Shown: piece by piece, positions 4,749-10,938 of the stretch | Position numbering within the stretch: the first letter of the stretch is position 1 | How the letters are laid out: every line of letters starts with the position of its first letter | Origin: Bacillota bacterium | GTDB lineage: Bacteria > Bacillota > Dehalobacteriia > UBA4068 > UBA4997 | Reading direction: 5' to 3' | Assembly (NCBI GenBank): GCA_017398165.1 | Contig: JAFQHB010000019.1 | Location: 1-10,938 of the forward strand | DNA length: 10,938 nucleotides | The notes under the pieces: generated by a model | What the model was told of the DNA's origin: nothing | The model's database searches: none | What the model saw: the letters and a program-made list of their open reading frames with translations, nothing else | Made by a program: the position numbers and the translations under genes

Positions 4749-5669
4749 TTATCGGCAGGCAGCCAGCTGTGCGCCCAGACAGGCGTCAGCCAGTGCCGCC
4801 AAAAGTTCTCCCCTCGTCCCCAGCGGCTGTAATGCAGCCTGGGCATCGGCCAGCGCCGCTGCGGCAGCCGCCCGGGCGCCATCCAGACCCAGCAGAGTGA
4901 CGTAGGTGGTTTTGTTGTTGGCGGCGTCGCTGCCTATCGGCTTGCCCAGCGTTTGCTCATCCGCCACTATGTCCAATATATCGTCAATTATCTGAAAAGC
5001 CAAACCAAAACTGCCGGCATAGGACATCAGTGCATCACGCATAGCCGCATCCGCCCCGGCCAGCCAGCCGCCGGCTACTACTGCCGCCTGCAATAAAGCG
5101 CCGGTCTTGCAGCTATGGATATATTGCAGCTGCTGAAGCGTCAGCGGCTGTCCTTCGGCGGCAACGTCTATCACCTGACCGGATACCATACCGTAGATAC
5201 CGGCTTTCTCGGCCACCAGTCTGATGGCAGGCAGCAGACGCTCTGCTGCAGCCGGTGTACTCAGCATCACCGCAAAGCTATGCGTCAACAAACCATCACC
5301 GGCCAGAATGGCAGTAGCCTCATCAAAGGCCTTATGGCAGCTCGGCCGTCCCCGGCGCAGATCATCATCATCCATAGCAGGCAGATCATCATGTATCAGG
5401 GAATATGTGTGGATCATCTCGATACCGCAGGCAAAGGGTAAATAATCCTCTGCCCTGATAGACTCATCCTGCGCTGCGATACTCTCCAAAGCAGCCAGAA
5501 AAAGCAACGGGCGCAAGCGTTTGCCGCCTGCCATCAGGCTGTATTCCATCGCCGCAAAAAGCTGTTCTGCCCCCCGGCAAACAGGCTGCAGGGCTTGAGG
5601 AAGGGCTGACTCGATAAGAGCCCGCCTCTCCTCCATATAGTTTTTAATATCCAATGTGCTGGCGCTCAT
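4749..5669 (-). CDS. ispA: Farnesyl diphosphate synthase-type polyprenyl synthetase (306 aa)
   Basis: Class I trans-prenyltransferase that condenses isopentenyl diphosphate with dimethylallyl and geranyl diphosphate. Visible signatures are GGKRLRP (48-54), the first aspartate-rich motif DDLPAMDDDD (94-103), SCKTG (K188), and the second aspartate-rich motif DDILD (229-233) preceded by FQII. HTYSLIHDDLPAMD matches bacterial IspA, which favours farnesyl diphosphate (C15), though geranylgeranyl cannot be excluded. Three in-frame starts exist: GTG 5681, ATG 5675 and ATG 5669. The AAAGGTGG just upstream aligns best with 5669 (8-base spacing), so it is used; 5675 would add two residues. The ribosome binding site overlaps the end of stnC. 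IspA genes usually follow xseA-xseB, so this position after a transhydrogenase is unusual. Confidence 0.93.
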   Translation of the reverse strand: MSASTLDIKNYMEERRALIESALPQALQPVCRGAEQLFAAMEYSLMAGGKRLRPLLFLAALESIAAQDESIRAEDYLPFACGIEMIHTYSLIHDDLPAMDDDDLRRGRPSCHKAFDEATAILAGDGLLTHSFAVMLSTPAAAERLLPAIRLVAEKAGIYGMVSGQVIDVAAEGQPLTLQQLQYIHSCKTGALLQAAVVAGGWLAGADAAMRDALMSYAGSFGLAFQIIDDILDIVADEQTLGKPIGSDAANNKTTYVTLLGLDGARAAAAAALADAQAALQPLGTRGELLAALADACLGAQLAACR

Positions 5670-5684
5670 ACTCATAGCCACCTT

Positions 5685-8600
5685 TTACAGGAACTGTTCC
5701 TGCATCTTCTTCCAGGATTTTACGGCAGTATTCTCCATATCAAACTCACGGTAGAATTCTGCCTCGGGCTCGATTGCTACTGCTGCGGCTGCAGGGGTCT
5801 GCGGCAAAGCATCACCGCTGCCAAGATATTTTTTGCCATCCAGCAGTACCCCGGCATAATCAGGCATTTTTTCTGCCATCAGTTCGCGCACTGCCTGCAG
5901 CGAAGTAAACTTATAATGAGAATTGATCTTATTGATCATAGCGGCAATCAGTTCCCAGTTTTCCATACCGTAAAGCGGTTTTACAGCAGCCTCGACCTGC
6001 TGTGCACGACCTTCGAAATTAACGTAAGTGCCGGTAACGGCGGCAAAGCCGGAAAGCGGCAGACGCACCGATGCATACGGATATGCCCGGCCAAAATTGG
6101 CGTCCGCAGTCATTACGAAATCCACTTTTTCTGCCCAGGCAGCCGGCAGGTCAACACCAAAGAGCACTACTGCTTTCAGTTTGCCGGCGTCGATATCTTC
6201 ACGCAGATCGTGCAGATCACGTACACAGCCCAGATCGCGTATTACACGGCTGTTGGTCTGTGCCAAAAGCTGGAGTACCGGCAGCGGTGCGTCAAAGCTT
6301 ACCGCCAAATTAGCCACAGCACGCGCAGCATCGGCTGTCAATCTGCTGCGGTCAAAAACAATGACGGGAGCTTGGGCGGCTTTGATCCTGTCAGCTATTG
6401 CCCGAGCCTCGGCAGATACCTCGGCACCGGCGGCCGCCTGTGCGATCTCGCAAAGCAGACGTACGGTATTCTGCGGATCGTATACCTCGGCGATACCGGC
6501 CAGCGGCCCGGGGTTATTGCTGATCATTACGATCTTGTGCCCGGCGCGGGCGGCATTCTTCAAACGCGAGCCCAGTATGGGATAATCGGCACAAATATTA
6601 CCACCGATCATCAGCACCAGATCAGCAGCTTCGGCATCTGCCACGGTGGCTGTAGATGCATCAAAGCCCCAGACATCATCCAGACCACCGGCCTCGGCAT
6701 TGGGTGCGTATACGTATTCGGTACCGATGACTTCCTCCGCCATATATTTCAGCAGGAAAAGCTCCTCAGCCGTCAGATGATCGCCGACAGCAACACCGAC
6801 AACATCAGTACCCATAGATTCACGCAGGGAATTAACTGCCGCCGCCGCTGCGTGTACTGCATCAGTAGCCTTGACGGGATAAATGCCATCACCAAAATCA
6901 ACGGCAGGCTCAGGATTGCCGGTGGCCGTCATAGCGTGGGGATAGCCAAAACGCCCGGAGCTGCACAATCTGCCACCCTCGGCCGGCTCGACCTTGCTGA
7001 CGTAATCACCCTTGTGGCCGATCTGCACGTTGCAGCCCATACCACAGAAGCTGCATATACCGGCATCTTTTTTGATATCCAGCGGGACAGGCTTCTGCCA
7101 GGGCTGTTTTTCCTGCAGTGCGCCGGTGGGGCAAACGTGCACACACTGGCCGCAGCTCCGGCAGCTGCTCTGCAGCAGCGGCAGGCCAAAATCAGCCTCG
7201 ACAACTGTCGGGAAACCACGCCCGGACAAGCCCAGCACGTTTTGCCCCACTACTTCTTCGCAGACGCGCACGCAGTTGCCGCACAAAATACATTTGTTGG
7301 GGTCACGCACGATAAAGGGATGAATGGTATCCTTGGGTGCTGTATTGATCTCACCGGCAAGACGCTCAGGATTTACGTCATACTCTCGGGCATAGGCCAG
7401 CAGCTTACATTCGAATACGTCACAGCAGCCACATTCCAGGCAGCGGCTGGCTTCAAACATCGCCTCGCCGGGATCATATCCCCGGGAGATCTCCATAAAG
7501 CTGGTACGGCGGTAATCCGGGTGCAGATAGCTGATGGAAAGGCGCTGACGCTTGGGATAAGCAGCTAGTTCGGCTTCAGTCGGCTCACCCTGACGGCAGA
7601 CATAAGGATCAACAGAAGGCTGCATATCACCGCGCAGATAGCTGTCGATAACTCTGGCAGCTTTCTTGGCATGGCCTACAGCCTGCACCGCAATACCCGG
7701 GCCGTCGTTGATGGCGTCACCACCGGCAAAAACACCGGGGATAGAGGTCTCAAAGGTCTTTTCATCAACCAAGATAGTATGCCAGGGGGTATAGGCCAGC
7801 TTATCGCTTTCCTCGCCCAGATCCAGCGGGATGACCTGCTGACCGATAGCCGCGATGACGGTATCCACCGGCAATACCTCCAGACCACCCTCCACGGGTA
7901 CCGGCTTGCGGCGGCCGCTGGCGTCGGGCTCACCCAGCTCCATCTGCTGCAGCTCCAAACCGATGACGTGGCCGTCCTCGCCGATAACGCGGGTCGGTGC
8001 AGCCAGGAATTTGAATTTCACGCCCTCTTCCTTGGCCTCACGGATCTCCACATCCTCCGCCGGCATTTCAGCCTCGGTACGGCGGTAAACGATATATACC
8101 TCCGATGCGCCCAGACGTACTGCTGTACGGCAGGCGTCCATAGCAGTATTGCCGCCGCCGATAACGGCCACCCGGCCGCCCATTTTGGTCAATCTCTCCA
8201 GCGCTACGTGGCCCAGGAAATCAATACCGCCCACTACACCGGCCAGATTTTCACCTTCGCAGCGCAGGCCGGAGCTCTTCCACGCGCCATTAGCCAGATA
8301 AACAGCATCATAATCACGGCGCAGATCAGCAAACTGCACGTCCTTGCCCAGACGACAGCGGGTATGTATCTCTACCCCCATTTTCTCAATCAGATTGATC
8401 TCTGCATCCAGCAGACTCTTGGGCAGACGATATTCCGGGATACCATAGCGCAGCATACCGCCGGCCTGCGGCATCATCTCAAAGATCACCGCTTTGTGTC
8501 CGGCAATAGTCAGGAAATATGCCAGCGTCAGACCGGCCGGGCCGCCGCCGATGATTGCGACCTTCTTGCCGGTAGGTGCGGCAATCTCCGGCATATAGGG

Positions 8601-9146
8601 TTTGCCGCTGTTCAGGTCAAAATCCGCCACGAATTGCTTCAAACGTGCCAGATTGACAGGCTGATCCACCTTGTTGCGACGGCAGGCTTCCTCGCAGGGG
8701 TGCGGGCATATACGGCCGAGAGATGCCGGGATGGGATAGGATTCCTTGATAAGCTGCAAAGCTTCTGCAAAGCGATTGTTGGCGATCAGCCCGGCATAAG
8801 CCTGACAATCACTGCCGGCCGGGCAGGCCAGGCTGCAGGGTGCTACGCAATCACCTTTGTGATTGGAAAGCAGCAGTTCCAAAGCAGTCTTGCGCGAACG
8901 GCGCACGGCAGGCGTATCGGTGCTGATGACCTGCCCCTCGGCGACTTCGGTAGCGCAAGCACGGAAAAGCCGTTTGTTGCCGGCCAGCTCCACCACGCAC
9001 AGGCCGCAGGCGCCATAAGGATTCAGTGTCTCATCATGGCACAGCGTGGGGATCTCAATACCGTTTCTGCGGGCAGTGCTCAGGATAGTTTCACCGGCAA
9101 TGGCAGTTACTTCTCTGCCGTCAATAGTTATTTTGATCTCAGACAT
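5685..9146 (-). CDS. stnC: Stn-type transhydrogenase large subunit: NuoG-like protein with internal GltD-like NADPH module (1153 aa)
   Basis: Cytoplasmic subunit carrying an NADP(H) site and many iron-sulfur clusters. Domains in order: [2Fe-2S] ferredoxin (about 1-85; C36, C47, C50, C64); a cysteine-rich GltD-type region (C100, C104, C108, C114, C147, C151, C155); a two-nucleotide-domain flavoprotein (about 195-505) with FAD loop GGGPAG at 200-205, second loop GGGNTA at 330-335, arginines 355-356 in VYRRTEAEMPA as in NADPH-specific relatives, and VFAGGDA; a linker cysteine cluster (C569, C572, C575, C580); two [4Fe-4S] motifs (C619-C629, C662-C672); and a fourth cluster (C698, C701, C705, C728) starting a NuoG-like domain. 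The molybdoenzyme catalytic Cys/Sec is absent. This matches the published Stn description of a NuoG-like plus GltD-like subunit. ATG 9146 has AGGAGG 9 bases upstream; TTG 9149 is the alternative. Confidence 0.87.
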   Translation of the reverse strand: MSEIKITIDGREVTAIAGETILSTARRNGIEIPTLCHDETLNPYGACGLCVVELAGNKRLFRACATEVAEGQVISTDTPAVRRSRKTALELLLSNHKGDCVAPCSLACPAGSDCQAYAGLIANNRFAEALQLIKESYPIPASLGRICPHPCEEACRRNKVDQPVNLARLKQFVADFDLNSGKPYMPEIAAPTGKKVAIIGGGPAGLTLAYFLTIAGHKAVIFEMMPQAGGMLRYGIPEYRLPKSLLDAEINLIEKMGVEIHTRCRLGKDVQFADLRRDYDAVYLANGAWKSSGLRCEGENLAGVVGGIDFLGHVALERLTKMGGRVAVIGGGNTAMDACRTAVRLGASEVYIVYRRTEAEMPAEDVEIREAKEEGVKFKFLAAPTRVIGEDGHVIGLELQQMELGEPDASGRRKPVPVEGGLEVLPVDTVIAAIGQQVIPLDLGEESDKLAYTPWHTILVDEKTFETSIPGVFAGGDAINDGPGIAVQAVGHAKKAARVIDSYLRGDMQPSVDPYVCRQGEPTEAELAAYPKRQRLSISYLHPDYRRTSFMEISRGYDPGEAMFEASRCLECGCCDVFECKLLAYAREYDVNPERLAGEINTAPKDTIHPFIVRDPNKCILCGNCVRVCEEVVGQNVLGLSGRGFPTVVEADFGLPLLQSSCRSCGQCVHVCPTGALQEKQPWQKPVPLDIKKDAGICSFCGMGCNVQIGHKGDYVSKVEPAEGGRLCSSGRFGYPHAMTATGNPEPAVDFGDGIYPVKATDAVHAAAAAVNSLRESMGTDVVGVAVGDHLTAEELFLLKYMAEEVIGTEYVYAPNAEAGGLDDVWGFDASTATVADAEAADLVLMIGGNICADYPILGSRLKNAARAGHKIVMISNNPGPLAGIAEVYDPQNTVRLLCEIAQAAAGAEVSAEARAIADRIKAAQAPVIVFDRSRLTADAARAVANLAVSFDAPLPVLQLLAQTNSRVIRDLGCVRDLHDLREDIDAGKLKAVVLFGVDLPAAWAEKVDFVMTADANFGRAYPYASVRLPLSGFAAVTGTYVNFEGRAQQVEAAVKPLYGMENWELIAAMINKINSHYKFTSLQAVRELMAEKMPDYAGVLLDGKKYLGSGDALPQTPAAAAVAIEPEAEFYREFDMENTAVKSWKKMQEQFL

Positions 9147-9161
9147 CAAAAACTGCCTCCT

Positions 9162-10928
9162 CTAAAGTACTTCTACTGCGTCAAACCGGCAAACGGCAGC
9201 GCAGTTACCACATTTAATACATTTCTCTTGATCAATGACGAATACCTCGCGCATTTCGCCGCTGATAGCACCGGTCGGGCACTTGCGGGCGCAAAGAGAA
9301 CAGCCGCGGCATTTATCGTGCGAGATGTGATAGGTCAACAGCTCCCGGCAGCTATGGCTGGGGCAGCGTTTTTCCTCGATATGCGCTTTGTATTCATCTA
9401 TGAAATAGCGCAGCGTACTGAGCGCCGGGTTTGGCGCCGATGCACCCAGACCACAGAGCGAACCGGCCATAATATCCTCGCCCAATTCACGCAGGGTATC
9501 GATATCCTCGGCTTTGCCCTCACCTTTGGTGATGCGGGTCAATATCTCCAGCATACGCTTGGTGCCGATGCGGCAGTGTATGCATTTGCCGCAGCTTTCC
9601 TTTTGTGTGAAATCAAGGAAGAAGCGCGCCATATCCACCATACAGGTCGAATCATCCATAATGATCATACCGCCCGAGCCCATAATAGCACCGGTCCGGC
9701 TGATATTCTCATAATCAATGGGGGTATCCAGCAGGGATGCCGGGATGCAGCCGCCGGAGGGACCACCCATCTGCACGGCCTTGAATTCCGCATCACCCTT
9801 GATGCCGCCGCCGATATCATAGATGACCTCACGCAGCGTCAGCCCCATCGGGACTTCCACCAGGCCGCCGCGTTTGATCTTGCCGGCCAGCGCAAACACC
9901 TTGGTACCCTTGCTGGTCTCCGAGCCATAAGCCGCAAAGGCCTCGCCGCCGTTATTGATGATCCAGGCTACGTTGCCGTATGTTTCGACGTTATTGATAT
10001 TAGAAGGCTTCTGCCAGAAGCCTTTCTGTGCCGGGAACGGAGGCTTCAGGCGAGGCATACCGCGTTCACCCTCCAGCGATGCCAGCAGTGCAGTTTCTTC
10101 ACCGCAGACGAAAGCACCGGCACCGGCCTTGATATAAATATCAAAATCCCAGCCGCTGCCAAAGATATCCTTGCCCAGAAAGCCCTTTTCACGTGCTGCT
10201 GCCATCGCCAGCTCCAGCCGGGCGATGCTCAGCGGGTACTCGGCGCGCACGTAGATAACACCCTGATTGCTGCCTATAGCACGGGCAGCAATAGCCATAC
10301 CCTCCAGCACACTGTGCGGATCGCTTTCCAACAGGCTGCGATCCATAAAAGCACCCGGGTCGCCCTCATCGGCGTTGCAGATAACGTATTTCACGTCACC
10401 CTCCGCCTTGCGGCAGGCATCCCATTTGAACCACGTCGGGAAGCCCGCACCGCCACGGCCACGCAATCCGGAGGTCTTGACAGTCTCGATGATATCCTCG
10501 GGCCGCATATCACACACAGCCTTATGTAATGCCTGATAACCGCCGCGCCCGATATAATCATCAATGTTTTCGGGATCGATGATACCGCAGTTACGCAGTG
10601 CTATACGCTGCTGGCGGTGCAAAAAATTCAGTTCATCCTCGGTCAGCAGCAGATCCTGCTGTACTTCACCGCCGATAATATGTCCCTCTACGATTTGTTT
10701 GGCTTTGACAGCATCCACCCGGCCATAAAAATAGCTGTTGTCACCATCAATGACCTCTACCAGCGGCTCGGCAAAACACATACCGATACAGCCGGTACGC
10801 TCACTGCGCAGGGTAGCACCGGCAGCAGCCAGACATTCATCCAGCGCAGCCTGGGTCTGTCTGGCACCTGCTGCGATACCGCAGCTGCCCAGACCTACCT
10901 TTACTCGCATAGCGTTCGTTTTTGTCAT
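9162..10928 (-). CDS. stnB: NuoF/HydB-like NADH-binding flavoprotein of an Stn-type bifurcating transhydrogenase (588 aa as seen)
   Basis: Subunit that binds NADH and FMN and, in the related Hyd and Stn complexes, is part of the electron-bifurcating core. Domains in order: a thioredoxin-like [2Fe-2S] domain (about 8-85; C16 in GSCGIAAGA, C47 and C51 in GCIGMC); the NuoF core with FMN loop GLRGRGGAGFP (154-164) and NADH loop ADEGDPGAFMDR (186-197); the [4Fe-4S] site ESCGKCIHCRIG (C446, C449, C452) with C492; and a C-terminal pair of [4Fe-4S] motifs (C540-C550, C570-C580), which HydB-type proteins have and Complex I NuoF lacks. The stop lies 15 bases before the stnC ATG, so the two are one operon. 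The start is uncertain: ATG 10928 has only a weak upstream site and the frame stays open to the window edge. The NuoE-like partner is expected beyond the right edge. Confidence 0.9.
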   Translation of the reverse strand: MTKTNAMRVKVGLGSCGIAAGARQTQAALDECLAAAGATLRSERTGCIGMCFAEPLVEVIDGDNSYFYGRVDAVKAKQIVEGHIIGGEVQQDLLLTEDELNFLHRQQRIALRNCGIIDPENIDDYIGRGGYQALHKAVCDMRPEDIIETVKTSGLRGRGGAGFPTWFKWDACRKAEGDVKYVICNADEGDPGAFMDRSLLESDPHSVLEGMAIAARAIGSNQGVIYVRAEYPLSIARLELAMAAAREKGFLGKDIFGSGWDFDIYIKAGAGAFVCGEETALLASLEGERGMPRLKPPFPAQKGFWQKPSNINNVETYGNVAWIINNGGEAFAAYGSETSKGTKVFALAGKIKRGGLVEVPMGLTLREVIYDIGGGIKGDAEFKAVQMGGPSGGCIPASLLDTPIDYENISRTGAIMGSGGMIIMDDSTCMVDMARFFLDFTQKESCGKCIHCRIGTKRMLEILTRITKGEGKAEDIDTLRELGEDIMAGSLCGLGASAPNPALSTLRYFIDEYKAHIEEKRCPSHSCRELLTYHISHDKCRGCSLCARKCPTGAISGEMREVFVIDQEKCIKCGNCAAVCRFDAVEVL

Positions 10929-10938
10929 ACCTGCTGCA

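Noticed and set aside
5916..7568. A 550-codon plus-strand open frame.
   Set aside because: It is antisense to the middle and C-terminal part of stnC, has no family motifs and no convincing ribosome binding site.
5685..9146. Annotation of the large protein as formate dehydrogenase, [FeFe] hydrogenase or glutamate synthase small subunit.
   Set aside because: It lacks the Cys/Sec active site of formate dehydrogenase and the H-cluster cysteine motifs of HydA. No glutamate synthase large subunit is nearby. The GltD-like part is only one module within a NuoG-like frame.
7671..10529. A 952-codon open frame on the plus strand.
   Set aside because: It lies antisense to stnB and stnC, whose products have complete domain motifs. 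It spans the boundary between the two genes, has no recognisable protein features, and is explained by codon bias removing stops from the opposite strand.

Overview
The window looks like chromosome of an anaerobic, low-to-mid GC Bacillota, most plausibly a Negativicutes or clostridial lineage. The evidence is strong AGGAGG ribosome binding sites, sigma-A type promoters, U-tailed terminators, a CotF-type coat protein pair, an Rrf2 regulator with iron-sulfur-type cysteines, LuxS, and two subunits of an iron-sulfur flavin transhydrogenase of the Sporomusa (Stn) type. The lineage is inferred from gene content, since there is no rRNA or other marker.

Layout. At the left edge (1-196, minus) is the 5' part of a cytidylate kinase-like gene, with a near-consensus promoter and a palindrome at the start of its transcript. 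A roughly 570-base intergenic region follows. It holds a perfect 12-6-12 inverted repeat and a perfect consensus promoter reading right, about 280 bases upstream of a Xer-family tyrosine recombinase (767-1825). A terminator that could serve both strands separates the recombinase from the convergent luxS-mtn pair (overlapping genes, minus strand), which recycles S-adenosylhomocysteine. LuxS is divergent from an Rrf2/IscR-like regulator (3264-3695), and the promoters for both fit in a compact shared region. After a strong terminator come two small plus-strand genes, a 57-residue helical protein and a CotF-like coat protein, ending at another terminator.

The right 6.5 kb is one minus-strand gene cluster read from 10928 down to 4364: a NuoF/HydB-like flavoprotein, a 1153-residue iron-sulfur flavoprotein with a GltD-like NADPH module inside a NuoG-like scaffold, a farnesyl diphosphate synthase-type prenyltransferase, and a MIF-like tautomerase. 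The first two match the StnB and StnC architecture of the Stn electron-bifurcating transhydrogenase, which couples NADH, NADPH and ferredoxin pools. The small NuoE-like third subunit would be expected just past the right edge.

The points that deserve most attention are the Stn-type module and its placement ahead of isoprenoid synthesis, the unexplained inverted repeat and long leader before the recombinase, and the repeats between luxS and the Rrf2 gene. I see no CRISPR array, tRNA, rRNA or insertion sequence.
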